A DNA stretch of 64,000 bases from Candidatus Peregrinibacteria bacterium (GCA_016699515.1 CP064978.1:124001-188000), one strand, 5' to 3'; numbered from the stretch's first letter, positions 27,354 to 37,122 are shown. Made by a program: numbers and translations. The notes: generated by a model from the sequence alone, not told the origin.

Positions 27354-28508
27354 ATGTTTAAAAAACTTCTTCTTACTTTATTGATCGGCTTGAGCGTGAT
27401 TCCTTTTGCGTTTGCGGATCGCACCGAGCAGGCCACGGTTATTAAGTTTAACAAAGACGATCAGGACATCGTTGTGGAACGATTGGATGGCTCTCGCTGG
27501 CTTTTGCAGTACAACCGTATGTGCCGCAGTTACACTACCGAATTTCCAGTGAACTTAATCATCAATAGCCAAGAAGAAATCACTCAGCTTAAAATCAAAA
27601 ACGGTGAAATTTGCCGCGTTTATTATGCAGCTCCTTATAGCGGTGATGTGCAAATTGATACTTTAGTCCGCCCCAAAGGGGTTCAACGCTTGAGTGAAGC
27701 TGAGGTGATTTGGCAAAACTCACGTTACCGTATTCGCTTCGGGAACGGATGTCGCTCGATTTATACCTTTTCCGGAAAAACGGCTTTCCTTAGTTTGCTC
27801 AATAGCTCAAATTTACTCAATGGACAGCTGATTTTGCCTCGATATCAGGGGCGCTGTACGATTGAAGATGCCCGATTGATTACGACACCTACCGACGAAA
27901 TTACTTCCACCGTGCTGGGGCCGCTCACCAATTTGTATTATGTTCCCGGCAATGGAAACGTCACCTTTTATTGGGATGCTTTAACGAGCGAACGTTTGCT
28001 GACGTATGTGGTGGCGTACAGTCGCAATCCATTGGAACCGACTGATTTTACCTGGGAGCAAATGCCCCATGTGGACACCACGAAAGACACTCACTTTACT
28101 TTTGATCAATTGGACAACGGCCGGGCGTATTATTTTTATTTTGCCCCCCTTGATTACGATGGCCAAGTGGGCGAATGGACTCAAATTGAGGCTACGTCGG
28201 TGGCTGATCGACGCATTATCAATCAACCGGATTTTGATGCATTCGAAGTAAATATCGAAGAATACGCCGACCATTATTTGGCTTATTGGCCTTCCTTAGC
28301 AGACGTAAAGCGTTTTTATGTTCGTTTTTATGTCGACGGCCATCAGCAATACTTTCATATTTTAAAACCCGATACGAATGAGGTGGTGATTCCTAAAAAC
28401 CCCGCTTACGCCGGCAAACGCTTGCGTTTTACCGTTTCGGTCAAATTGAATGATCCTTACGCGCGCTCTCCATTCGACGGCGTTCTTTGGATGCCGGCAA
28501 AAAAGTAA
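27354..28508 (+). CDS. Secreted protein with fibronectin type III-like domain
   Basis: This 384-residue protein has a signal peptide (cleavage after PFAFA, about residue 21). Two similar beta-rich segments follow, each with a Cys pair and a W-x-x-x-R-x-R pattern (RWLLQYNRMCRSY and RYRIRFGNGCRSI), suggesting an internal duplication. From about residue 195 a fibronectin type III-like domain is seen (VTFYWDALTSERLLTYVVAY, ending DGQVGEWTQIEA). No catalytic motif is visible. Exported or surface adhesion-type protein is the best description. It is divergent from the ROK gene and convergent with the next. Confidence 0.65.
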   Translation: MFKKLLLTLLIGLSVIPFAFADRTEQATVIKFNKDDQDIVVERLDGSRWLLQYNRMCRSYTTEFPVNLIINSQEEITQLKIKNGEICRVYYAAPYSGDVQIDTLVRPKGVQRLSEAEVIWQNSRYRIRFGNGCRSIYTFSGKTAFLSLLNSSNLLNGQLILPRYQGRCTIEDARLITTPTDEITSTVLGPLTNLYYVPGNGNVTFYWDALTSERLLTYVVAYSRNPLEPTDFTWEQMPHVDTTKDTHFTFDQLDNGRAYYFYFAPLDYDGQVGEWTQIEATSVADRRIINQPDFDAFEVNIEEYADHYLAYWPSLADVKRFYVRFYVDGHQQYFHILKPDTNEVVIPKNPAYAGKRLRFTVSVKLNDPYARSPFDGVLWMPAKK

Positions 28509-28509
28509 A

Positions 28510-28983
28510 TTATTTTTGCGCGATGTAATCGCCTTTTGCTTGTTTAGCCCATGCTGCTAGGAAAGCTTGTCTTAGGGCGCGTTGCACGTCACTTGCCGCT
28601 TCACTCGCAGTTCCCGGGTTTTTTACCACTCCTTCGATAAGCGAAGCTAGATTAGGCATTTGAGCCATTTGTTCCATGGCTGCCAAACGGGCACCGTATT
28701 GCTCTTCGGCCGGTTTTCGGCTGACGGTTTCTGCAATGATTTGATCAATCGCTTTCGTCAATTGATCGCTTGGGATGCTACCACCAACCCCTTCCAATCT
28801 TAATGTGCCATCGACCACATACGCTTTTGGAATGGTCAATCGATCCGGGTTTTCGACCGCTCCTGCTTTGATCACTCTTCCTCCCGCTTTTTTGGCCTCT
28901 TCGACTCTTTGTGAGGGGGTAATGGCCGATACTTCTTGATCACGGAATTCCACGATTCCTTTGGGCTGTTCGTTGTTTGGCAT
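28510..28983 (-). CDS. Hypothetical cytoplasmic protein
   Basis: I do not recognise this 157-residue protein. It has no export signal. The N-terminal third is polar with a VIKAGAVENPDRL stretch; the rest is helical and Ala/Gln-rich (AAMEQMAQMPNLASLIEGVV). It starts 18 bases after the stop of the coiled-coil gene at 29002, so both are probably one transcript. Confidence 0.55.
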   Translation of the reverse strand: MPNNEQPKGIVEFRDQEVSAITPSQRVEEAKKAGGRVIKAGAVENPDRLTIPKAYVVDGTLRLEGVGGSIPSDQLTKAIDQIIAETVSRKPAEEQYGARLAAMEQMAQMPNLASLIEGVVKNPGTASEAASDVQRALRQAFLAAWAKQAKGDYIAQK

Positions 28984-29001
28984 TTTGTTTTGGGTTAATT
29001 T

Positions 29002-29352
29002 TTATAGATGGGCTAGTTCAGCCTCTAAATTAAGATTATTTTGATTTCTTTGCTCTTCTAATTGCTCCAGTTTTTGGCGAACATCGGAGCTTTTTTCACT
29101 AACGACCCGCCTTAATTCATTGAGCACTTGATTCAATGCGGCCTGTTCCTCTTCCATAATTTGTTTACGGGTCTCTTTTTCCGATTCCGGCACGGTTGCC
29201 AGCTTTTCCTTTGCACGCGCACCAATGGCTTCGCACTTTGCATCAAAGGCTTCTTGAAGCCGTTTTAAGTAACTTTGATGGGCTTCGATAAGCGCGTGAT
29301 CCGTCGAGTTGGCTTGTCCCTTGTCTGGCATGCGATTCTTGGGTGACATCAT
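29002..29352 (-). CDS. Hypothetical coiled-coil protein
   Basis: This 116-residue protein is almost entirely helical and charged, with heptad-like spacing from about residue 20 to the end (for example LNQVLNELRRVVSEKSSDV). It has no membrane or export signal. I cannot assign a family. It is upstream of, and probably co-transcribed with, the orphan gene ending at 28510. Confidence 0.55.
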   Translation of the reverse strand: MMSPKNRMPDKGQANSTDHALIEAHQSYLKRLQEAFDAKCEAIGARAKEKLATVPESEKETRKQIMEEEQAALNQVLNELRRVVSEKSSDVRQKLEQLEEQRNQNNLNLEAELAHL

Positions 29353-29388
29353 TTCATTGTACCATAATAAAAATAAAATGAAAAGGGC

Positions 29389-29417
29389 TTGCGTCTTTTT
29401 TTGAATTTATGTAAAAT
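29389..29417 (+). promoter_or_regulatory. Promoter of rpmA
   Basis: TTGCGT (29389-29394), 17-base spacer, TAAAAT (29412-29417). The rpmA ATG lies 41 bases downstream. Confidence 0.55.
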
Positions 29418-29457
29418 CCCTTCGCTCGTTTCGGATTATGAATTAACTCTTGTTGTT

Positions 29458-29730
29458 ATGTCACATAAGAAAGCTGGAGGATCAACAAAGAACGGTCGAG
29501 ATTCTCGATCAAAACGCCTAGGAGTCAAGCTTTACGCTGGTCAAGCCGTTCGCGCTGGTAACATTTTGGTTCGCCAAAAGGGGAATAAATTCTTTGCGGG
29601 TGAAAATGTTCAAACAGGAAAAGACTTCACTTTGTTCGCTGTGAAAGACGGCGTGGTTCAATTCACCGAAAAACGCCAAACCAAATACGACGGGCGCACT
29701 TTTAAAAACAAGTTTGTGAACGTTATTTAG
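29458..29730 (+). CDS. rpmA: 50S ribosomal protein L27
   Basis: This 90-residue protein is a standard L27, with the N-terminal tail MSHKKAGGSTKNGRDSRSKR that reaches the peptidyl-transferase centre and VKLYAGQAVRAGNILVRQKG in the body. There is no cleavable N-terminal extension of the Firmicutes type. I chose the ATG at 29458 over an open frame starting at 29389, which runs through the promoter. The usual neighbour rplU (L21) is absent. It has its own promoter and terminator. Confidence 0.96.
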   Translation: MSHKKAGGSTKNGRDSRSKRLGVKLYAGQAVRAGNILVRQKGNKFFAGENVQTGKDFTLFAVKDGVVQFTEKRQTKYDGRTFKNKFVNVI

Positions 29731-29763
29731 TGCTTTACGGTCACCCCCTTAGTCATGTCATTT

Positions 29764-29797
29764 GAAAAGAAGGTTTAGCGATGAATCTTCTTTTTTT
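29764..29797 (+). terminator. Terminator after rpmA
   Basis: AAAAGAAGGTT pairs with AATCTTCTTTT (one G-T pair) around tagcgatg, then a T run. Confidence 0.75.
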
Positions 29798-29866
29798 GAT
29801 AACTTACCTTGAATATTAAAACTTAAATAAGGTAGTCTGGTAATCGTTAGTTTGTAATTTTCTCGT

Positions 29867-30532
29867 ATGTCGGAAGTTGGTGGATTAGATTTTTTTGATG
29901 CGCCCCAGGCTGCCGAGGCCAATGAGGTGAGTGATGAGCAAATTCGTGAGGAGGCACGCCGTTCTCAAGCTGCCCGGGCTCAATTGCAAAAAGACGAGGG
30001 GAAAGCGAAAAAAAATGACCACACCCTTGCTCAGATTATTGTTCAGTTTTTGGGACAACCTCAAAATACCGATCTATTTTTATTGATCTCTCGGGTGATT
30101 GCTCACGATGTACCTTCCGAGCTGATTGTGGCCATTTTGTCTTTGATCGACGAGGCTGCCCGCACCCAAGTGGTTGGTCTATTGGCCGCTCCCGAAGCGA
30201 CTGTTGATGCTGCTCCAGCCGGCAACGCTTCGGCCGGCTTTCAGTCCCTTTCTGCTGACCAGCGTGCCAGAATGGACGATTGGCTGACACATATGCGCAT
30301 GATTGCCTTACAAAAACCCCATAAAACATTGGATAGCATGCTGATGAAAACCACAGATCGGCCTCTTTCTCCTGCGCTCATTCAGCTATCTGCCTTTGTA
30401 CTGCGCCGTTATTTTGAATCCAACCAGATTTCGATGGAATTTGAGCATTTATATGATTTTATGCAGGATGTTTTTGTAAAAATCGCCAAAGAACTGGCCA
30501 ACTTGATCTCGGGACAGAGAAAATTAGCGTAA
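29867..30532 (+). CDS. Hypothetical cytoplasmic protein
   Basis: I do not recognise this 221-residue protein. It opens with an acidic segment (MSEVGGLDFFDAPQAAEANE), then a charged helix, then a helical body from about residue 45 (LAQIIVQFLGQPQNTDLFLL). A low-complexity Ala/Gly/Pro linker separates two helical halves near residue 110-125. No membrane segment or signal peptide. It converges on the Ni-SOD protease gene with one base between stops. Confidence 0.55.
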   Translation: MSEVGGLDFFDAPQAAEANEVSDEQIREEARRSQAARAQLQKDEGKAKKNDHTLAQIIVQFLGQPQNTDLFLLISRVIAHDVPSELIVAILSLIDEAARTQVVGLLAAPEATVDAAPAGNASAGFQSLSADQRARMDDWLTHMRMIALQKPHKTLDSMLMKTTDRPLSPALIQLSAFVLRRYFESNQISMEFEHLYDFMQDVFVKIAKELANLISGQRKLA

Positions 30533-30533
30533 A

Positions 30534-30896
30534 CTACATCCCTCGATAAGCGGGCCGCCCCTCTTTTGCCGTTACCTGGCCCACGATATCGGTGATGCGA
30601 ATGAGACCTAATTGGCGCCCGTCGGTACTTTGATGAGGATTGACTCCCTGCAGCATCACTCGTTGACCTTCTATCCATTTTATCTGCTTCACTAGGAGAA
30701 TGCTTTTTTTGAAGGGGTGATGGGCAATAACGATGTCACCCACGCTTAACCTTTTGACATTTTTTGCATAAACTGTTTCCCCCTCTTCTAAAACAGGGCT
30801 CATTGAGTTCCCGTTCACCTTAAAGCGCCGGCGCTTTCCAATCAGCCATTTTAGTTTTTCCGGCCAATCGGCTTTTTTTACGATGCTAGCGTCCAT
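30534..30896 (-). CDS. sodX: Nickel-SOD maturation protease (S24/S26 type)
   Basis: This 120-residue serine protease has the signal-peptidase-like catalytic pattern: VNGNSMSPVLEEG with nucleophile Ser and LLVKQIKWIEG with the general-base Lys. NPHQSTDGRQLG matches the conserved C-terminal box of SodX proteins. There is no membrane anchor, as expected for a protease that trims the SodN propeptide in the cytoplasm. I chose the ATG at 30896 because AGAAG lies just upstream; an ATG at 30923 is also in frame. The gene overlaps the sodN end by 19 bases, so translation is coupled. Confidence 0.88.
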   Translation of the reverse strand: MDASIVKKADWPEKLKWLIGKRRRFKVNGNSMSPVLEEGETVYAKNVKRLSVGDIVIAHHPFKKSILLVKQIKWIEGQRVMLQGVNPHQSTDGRQLGLIRITDIVGQVTAKEGRPAYRGM

Positions 30897-31312
30897 GCGA
30901 CTTCTCGATTTTTTGATTTCCAAAATAGTTCATGGATCTCTTTCACCTTTTCCATCAAGGTTTGTGCACTTTCCATGCTGACATGGACTTTGCAGTCTGA
31001 GCAAGCCTTGGCTGCCATCCAAAATGTTTCGTGTAACTTTGGAAATACCTCTAGATGTGTGGGCTTAAAGTAGTCGGTCCATAAAATTAATAACTCATCT
31101 TTGCATTTTTGAGCTTCTTGCTCTTTGATGGCAATGTATCGTGCTAAGGTATTGTGGTATTCCAAAATAGCTTGTTCGTTTTCCGGATCGGTTGGGCGCT
31201 TTAGATCGAGGAGTTTTTTTGTCATGGATACAACCGCTTCGGCGGCAATTCGCGCCGACGCCGGATCATAAACTCCGCAAGGTCCATCGCAGTGTGCAAA
31301 TACTTCGGTCAT
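30878..31312 (-). CDS. sodN: Nickel superoxide dismutase
   Basis: This 144-residue protein carries the nickel hook HCDGPCGVYDPA at residues 7-18, after a six-residue propeptide MTEVFA. In SodN the propeptide is cleaved so that His becomes residue 1 and binds Ni together with Cys2 and Cys6. The rest is the four-helix bundle (ARIAAEAVVSMTKKLLDL, then HNTLARYIAIKEQEAQK). The common hook is HCDLPCGVY; here Leu is replaced by Gly. The overlapping sodX downstream supplies the protease. Function: superoxide dismutation in the cytoplasm. Nickel uptake genes are not in the window. Confidence 0.93.
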   Translation of the reverse strand: MTEVFAHCDGPCGVYDPASARIAAEAVVSMTKKLLDLKRPTDPENEQAILEYHNTLARYIAIKEQEAQKCKDELLILWTDYFKPTHLEVFPKLHETFWMAAKACSDCKVHVSMESAQTLMEKVKEIHELFWKSKNREVAWTLAS

Positions 31313-31360
31313 AGTTTTTTGATTAAAGAATGATTCACAACGTTTTTAGCCGCCAATCCT

Positions 31361-33145
31361 TTACGGTTCGGTCACATTTAGTTTAACGGATTGTTCGGGT
31401 TCTTCCAACTCGATTGTCCCCAGATCAATTTTGGGACTGACTGCACCATTAAACCGTTGTACCGCTGTGAGTGTTTTGGGGCTGGGCGCGATTTCATTTC
31501 CATTTTTGTCTTTAATATTTTTTAGCGTGATCAAAAAATGCTCTTCGGGCTGAGGGGTAATTCCACTCAACTCGATTTCTATCCGATTCGGCTTGGCCAG
31601 TTCGGCCAATACCACTTTGATTGTATCGGTTTCCTGATTGGCATCATTCAGATCAGTGACCTGATAATTTTCGATCGCGCTAACCGTATTGGCATTCAAA
31701 GCTTCGTTCCATATGATTTCAATCACCGAAAGTGATTGAAACTGTTGTTCAAGCGCGAAGGGTGGAGTGGTATCCGGCAAGCGTTCGATCGATAAGTTGG
31801 TGTCGTTGATAAGGAACCCGTTCCAAAAAGCCCTGTTTTCCCGGGTTTCCAGCTCGTCGCTCTTTAGCAGTCCACCTTCGGGAGCTTGTAAGGCCACTCG
31901 ATAAAACATTTCTGAGCCCGACTGCTTAATCAGTCGTACTGTGAATCCTTCTTTGACCGAGGTGGTGCGAGGTAAAAAATACTTGTACGTTAGGGTGGTT
32001 TTACTGCCAGCGGGTATTTTGATGATCGACCCCATCACTTGCATTCCATCGAGTGCTTCTGGTTCGCTGTCCACCGGATACTCTTCCCACTCGGCTTTTT
32101 TGGGAATGGCCACTCTTAAGTAGCCGCGATAATTATCGCCATAGGTGCTGGTTGATCCGGGATAACGAAGGTTTACCTCGACCGTTATCAGAGGGCGTTC
32201 CCCGGTCAAATCGGCAAAATAATCAACTTCTGAACTCAGATAACGGTCGGCTTTTTTGGCGCCTAAATTGGCTAAATTAACCGCTAAAGTGTCGCCGTTT
32301 TCTTGAGGATTTAGGGTATTGGCCCAGCCTTTTTCGATTAATTTATTTTGCAAACGATTGCTGTGTAACCATACAAAAACTTCTTTTTGCTGTAACCCTT
32401 TTTCCAGCACTGCACGGGTTTTGAACGGACGCCATTTCGCTTTTTTAATCAAGGCGCTCCCTAGTTCGCCCAGAATACTTTTTCGTCCTGTGAGCGCTTC
32501 AATATTATGGCGGTCGATATTGTTCACTTCAAATTCCAGCTCGTTAAATAAATTATTTTTTGTGAGCACTTTCCCGTTCCAATCGATGGGCCCCAGCGAT
32601 CCGAGCAAACGTTCGATTAGACTAAAATTAATCGTAATAATGCCGTCCACTTCTTCTCCGGCGAATTTTTCTTGATAGAATTTGGTGAGCGTTTTTGCAT
32701 TGTCGGCATTATCTAAGCTCCAGTTGGCATCCCGAAATGTGTATCCTTGATACCATTCATTTTTTAATAATTCTTCGTGGGGATAGGGTGGAGTGACGTA
32801 GGCTGCGGTATCGATGTCGTAGGCATTGTGAAATTGCAATTCTGTTGGAATGCCAAACCAGGTTTCCAAATTACCGTAGGCTGTTATAAATCCTCCGCCC
32901 GGCCTTAGTTCGTAATTGTTTTGCAGCACGACCAAATATTGCTTATGAAAGAACGTAAGTGCTAAATAGTGATTGGCAAAAAAGCGGAGGGAACCGAGCG
33001 ACGTGTACAACGCCAACCCTGCTAACATGATTAAAGCCACCACGCCTCCCAATATCCATTTGGCAGAAGAGGGAAGTTTAATGGTTGGCCATTCGAAACG
33101 TTTGCGCTGAATTTTATTTTGGTACGGAGAATAATGTGTGTTCAT
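31361..33145 (-). CDS. DUF4012 membrane-anchored extracellular protein
   Basis: This 594-residue protein has a basic N-terminus and one membrane helix at about residues 31-48 (ILGGVVALIMLAGLALYTSL), then a large outside part. The DUF4012 core is clear: YLVVLQNNYELRPGGGFITA (residues 70-89), FRDANWSLDNADNAKT and VDGIITINFSLIERLLGSLG. C-terminal segments look like beta-sandwich repeats. DUF4012 is common in Patescibacteria and some Actinobacteria and resembles LytR-type surface proteins in layout, but its function is unknown. It ends 48 bases upstream of the sodN start on the same strand. Confidence 0.85.
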   Translation of the reverse strand: MNTHYSPYQNKIQRKRFEWPTIKLPSSAKWILGGVVALIMLAGLALYTSLGSLRFFANHYLALTFFHKQYLVVLQNNYELRPGGGFITAYGNLETWFGIPTELQFHNAYDIDTAAYVTPPYPHEELLKNEWYQGYTFRDANWSLDNADNAKTLTKFYQEKFAGEEVDGIITINFSLIERLLGSLGPIDWNGKVLTKNNLFNELEFEVNNIDRHNIEALTGRKSILGELGSALIKKAKWRPFKTRAVLEKGLQQKEVFVWLHSNRLQNKLIEKGWANTLNPQENGDTLAVNLANLGAKKADRYLSSEVDYFADLTGERPLITVEVNLRYPGSTSTYGDNYRGYLRVAIPKKAEWEEYPVDSEPEALDGMQVMGSIIKIPAGSKTTLTYKYFLPRTTSVKEGFTVRLIKQSGSEMFYRVALQAPEGGLLKSDELETRENRAFWNGFLINDTNLSIERLPDTTPPFALEQQFQSLSVIEIIWNEALNANTVSAIENYQVTDLNDANQETDTIKVVLAELAKPNRIEIELSGITPQPEEHFLITLKNIKDKNGNEIAPSPKTLTAVQRFNGAVSPKIDLGTIELEEPEQSVKLNVTEP

Positions 33146-33174
33146 GTTGGGGATTATATCGGAAGTTTTCCTTC

Positions 33175-33210
33175 AAGAGAAGGTGAGGATATTTATCCTC
33201 GCCTTCTCTT
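33175..33210. repeat. AAGAGAAGG hairpin, member of an intergenic family
   Basis: Two 18-base arms, aagagaaggtgaggatat and ttatcctcgccttctctt, pair at 16 of 18 positions. The element lies between the divergent DUF4012 and ldh genes. Arms resemble those at 13457 and 60345. Confidence 0.7.
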
Positions 33211-33270
33211 CTCGACATTATCCTATTCTGTCGCTAGACTGTTCCCAGAAAAATCAATAACCAAACAACC

Positions 33271-34215
33271 ATGAAACTTTTTAAGCAACCATCTGCCCCT
33301 TTGCCTAAAACTCGCATTGCCGTGGTGGGCACCGGTATGGTGGGGTCGTCTTTTGCCTATGCAGCCATGATTAAAGGACTTGCTGCTGAAATTGTAATGG
33401 TTGATGCCGATGAACAGCGCGAAGCCGGTGAAGTGATGGATTTGACTCATGGATTGATTGGTACAGAAACGGGGAATATTGTGGGAGGCGATTTTAAAGA
33501 ATGTCAAAAGGTTGATATCATTGTTTTAACCGCTGGAGCCCCACAAAAACCCGGTGAAACCCGATTGGATTTGGTGAAAAAAAATGCACTTATTTTGAAG
33601 TCCATCATTAAAAAAATGGGGCCGTTGCGCCGTGATACCGTGGTGATTGTGGTGGCGAACCCTGTCGATATTTTAACTACGTTGGCTCGTAAATGGATGA
33701 ATTTGCCTCCTCATCAAATTTTTGGATCGGGTACTTCGCTCGATACGTCGCGTCTTCGTTATAATGTTAGCCAACTTTTGAACATCAATCTTCATAATAT
33801 TCACGCCTATGTTTTGGGGGAGCATGGAGATAGTGAATTTGCAGCTTGGAGCATGAGCATGGCATCGGGCGCACCACTGACCAAGCTTTTGACTAAAACT
33901 CAAATGAAAAATTTGGAAGATAAAACACGCCGCGCGGCCTATGAAATCATCCAACGTAAGCGCGCTACCTATTATGGAATTGGCGTCGTGATCACCGAAT
34001 TGGTGGAAGCTGTTTTGAATGACAAAAAAATGATTATTCCGGTTTCCACCGAACCTGGAAATGCCTATGGCATTAAGGGAATTTGCTTGGGAGTCCCTGC
34101 GGTTCTTGGCCGTGGTGGTGCCGAAAAAGTTTGGCCTCTTGCTTTAAATGCACTGGAAACTAAAAAGCTCAAGCAATCGGCCGCCTTATTAAAGGGATAT
34201 TTAAAATCCATTTAA
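33271..34215 (+). CDS. ldh: L-lactate dehydrogenase
   Basis: This 314-residue enzyme reduces pyruvate to lactate with NADH. The Rossmann motif VVGTGMVGSSFAYAAM is near residue 18 and the acidic VDAD ends the second strand, which favours NAD. The substrate loop reads TAGAPQKPGETR, with Gln where malate dehydrogenases have Arg, so lactate rather than malate is expected. The active-site YVLGEHGDSEF contains the catalytic His. It probably regenerates NAD during fermentation of the glucan-derived sugar. The gene appears monocistronic. Confidence 0.93.
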   Translation: MKLFKQPSAPLPKTRIAVVGTGMVGSSFAYAAMIKGLAAEIVMVDADEQREAGEVMDLTHGLIGTETGNIVGGDFKECQKVDIIVLTAGAPQKPGETRLDLVKKNALILKSIIKKMGPLRRDTVVIVVANPVDILTTLARKWMNLPPHQIFGSGTSLDTSRLRYNVSQLLNINLHNIHAYVLGEHGDSEFAAWSMSMASGAPLTKLLTKTQMKNLEDKTRRAAYEIIQRKRATYYGIGVVITELVEAVLNDKKMIIPVSTEPGNAYGIKGICLGVPAVLGRGGAEKVWPLALNALETKKLKQSAALLKGYLKSI

Positions 34216-34270
34216 GATTACAAGTGGCAAGATTCTCTGTAGAATGAGCGTACTTGTTTATTGCTGACGC

Positions 34271-37101
34271 ATGAATTTTAAGAAACCGTTTGTCATTCTT
34301 GACCTAGAAACCAGCGGGCTGGATCCGAAGCGAAGCGACATTATCGAAGTAGCGATGATACGCTACGAGAATGGAAAAGAAGTGGCGCGTTACGATGACT
34401 TGATTCGCATTGATTCCCCCTTGCCCGAAGTGGTGACGGTTATCACCGGGATCACCGATCAAGACTTACAACAAAATGGTCGTCCCGCCCAGGAAGTGTA
34501 TTCGGAAGTCAGCCGGTTGCTGGATGGCGCTTATTTGGTTGGGCACAATATTCCATTTGATCATGGTTTTTTAAAACATGCCGGCGTTTCGATGAATTTA
34601 TTGGGCATTTTGGACACCTTGGTTTTGGCACAAATTTTTATGCCCGGTTCGCCCAGTTTTAGTTTGGAATCTCTGTCCGACGATCTTGAAATAACCCATG
34701 TGAATAAACACCGTGCGATGGGGGATGTGGAAGCAACTCTGGAGCTTTTTCGTCATTTAACCGAATTAGCGGCTCAAATTCCGGCCACCGTTATGCCTTC
34801 TATTCAGGCCGTCTGCAACAAGGGATCGTGGGATGGGAAGGTGTTGTTTCAACCTAGTCCTATAACTAATACCATTACTCAAACTAAATCAGATAGTTAT
34901 AGTTTGAGTAATCGTTCGAGTTCTAATCATTCATCAACTATTGAGAAAGGGCTTTCGGTGGAAGAAGTATTGGGAACCGGTGGCGTACTCAACCATCATT
35001 GGGATGACTATGAAGTGCGCTCGGGGCAACTGAAAATGTCTCAGGCCATTGATCACGCCTTTCGCGAAGGCTATCACCTGATTTGCGAGGCTCCCACCGG
35101 AATTGGGAAATCACTCGCTTACCTGATTCCTGCGTTCCAAACGGCTTTGGATCAAAAAACGAAGGTGGTGATTTCTACCAACACGATCAACTTACAACAA
35201 CAACTTTTTGATAAGGATGTTCCGATGTTGCAAGATTTATACCGCCGTGCTACCGGCAAAGCATCGGCTCGGGTGACGCTTTTAAAGGGTCGTCGTCATT
35301 ACTTATGTTTAAAACGCTTAGATCATTTTAGGCAGCGTACCCGCTTTTCTGACGAGCAACTGATTTTACTGATCAAAATTTATTTGTGGCAGTATTGGGT
35401 TGAAATTGATCCCAATGCGGAACTGCATTTAAGCTATCAAGATTCTATTTTGTGGGATTTTGAGCTCTGTTCCGATGAAAAGCATTGCTCGCCTCAAAAG
35501 TGTTCCGCGTATGGTGAATGTTATTTGCAGCGCGCTCGCAAAAAAGCCGAACAAGCCGACATTATTATTGTGAATCACGCATTGCTGTGTGCCGATTTGC
35601 AGAAAGAGGGGGGGTTGTTGCCTGAATATCGCTATTTAGTGGTTGATGAAGCGCATCATTTTGAAGATGCGGTGACCAGCGGTTATGGTGAAACTTTGAA
35701 ACAAGATCATTTGATTGTGCCTTTAAAACAAATGGTGCATGTGCTCAGTTATCTGCAAACTGAATACGCAGTTTCTTTGCGACAATCTAGTTTGGGCGAC
35801 GACTTAAATCGCCTGATCGAATGGGCGGTTCCCAGAGCCAAGCAAGAAAAATCTTTGCTGCAGGAGATTGATAATGTTTTTACCTTAGTAGCCTATTTTA
35901 CCAATCAGCATGTCGAAGAAACCGGTTATGTGGAAAATCTACTTGTAGACCGAATGATTTTGGGCATGGAAGAATGGCTTAATTTGGGTGATTCCGCTTC
36001 CGCTTTGGTCGATCAATTAACTGAATGGTTACGAGGGGTGCATCGAATAAAAGAGGGCCTTTTGGCTATTATTTCGGATGATCGTTTGGTCCATACCCTG
36101 GATGAATTAGATTATGAAATGGATTGGTATGGAAAAAGGCTTTCGATGATTTCGCGGTATTTCTTTAGTCTAGCGGATTCACCCACTGCGGGGCCCGACC
36201 ATGAGTTTATTCGATGGATGACTGTTGATCAAAATGGTGAAGTGGCTTTGCATATGACACCTTATCAGCCGGGTACCTGCTTAAAAACTCTTTATGCCGA
36301 TAAGAAGTCAATCATTTTTACTTCGGCAACGTTAAGCACTCAGTTAAACACCGGCGATGAATCTGGAGAACCGCAAAAACCGTTCACCTACTTTCGAAAA
36401 ATGCTGAGTTTGGACGAACGCTTTGAAGAATTGGTTCTGGAAAGCCCCTTTGATTATGAGTCGCAAGCCTATGTGCTTATTCCTAGCGACTTATCCTCCA
36501 TTACCAGCCCTACCAGCTTTGACGAAATTTTACCTTTTTTTGAGCAGTTGATACGCACTTTAAATGGCGGGATTCTGGCGCTTTTTACTTCGTACCGTGT
36601 TCTGGAGAATCTTTATTTGGCGCTGATGAGACCTCTCCAAAATCTTGGAGTCACTGTGCTTGCTCAACGGATTAGCGGAGGTCGTAATAAAATTTTAAAA
36701 GCGTATTTAAATCGTCCAGAATCGTCCGTACTGTTTGGTACGAGTAGTTTTTGGGAAGGCGTGGATATAAAAGGGGACGCTTTGAATACGTTGGTCATAC
36801 ACAAATTACCTTTTGACACGCCCAGCGACCCTGTGGTCAAAGCCCGCGGAGAACTTTTTTCTAATGCTTTTTTGAATACTCGGTGCCGCGGGCGGTGCTT
36901 CGATTTCGCCAGGGTTTTGGGCGACTCATCCGCTCTCAGAAAGATTATGGGGCTATGGTCGTTTTGGATAATCGAATTTACACCAAGCAATACGGAGAAC
37001 TATTTTTAAAAGCTCTACCAGAAAACTTGACCATCGAAAAAAAACCAGCCGCTTCGATTCCTGAGGCGATTGGGGAGTGGTTACGACTTAAGCGGAATTA
37101 A
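34271..37101 (+). CDS. dinG: DnaQ-type exonuclease fused to DinG-like helicase, one frame break
   Basis: The repaired protein has 943 residues. The N-terminal 170 form a DEDDh exonuclease: ILDLETSGLD, LVGHNIPFDHGF and NKHRAMGDVEAT. A Ser/Thr-rich linker (about 195-225) contains a perfect DNA inverted repeat. The XPD/DinG helicase then has the Walker A CEAPTGIGKSLAYLIPAF, DEAH box VVDEAHHF and a Cys set (LCSDEKHCSPQKCSAYGEC) suited to an iron-sulfur cluster. One T is missing near 36870; repair restores FFEYSVPRAVLRFRQGFGRL, the last helicase motif. A TAGAAT box at about 34237 may be its promoter. Role: 5'-3' unwinding in repair and R-loop removal. Confidence 0.9.
34874..34912. repeat. Perfect inverted repeat inside the dinG linker
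   Basis: Arms attactcaaacta and tagtttgagtaat are perfect 13-base complements around a 13-base loop. The surrounding stretch shares about 19 bases with the intergenic inverted repeat at 50848 (17 of 19 identical). Confidence 0.75.
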
Positions 37102-37122
37102 TCGATCGCAAGCTTACTGAAA

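Noticed and set aside
30409..30678. Minus-strand frame of 89 codons between two genes
   Set aside because: It overlaps the ends of both the orphan at 29867 and sodX in another frame and has no supporting motif.
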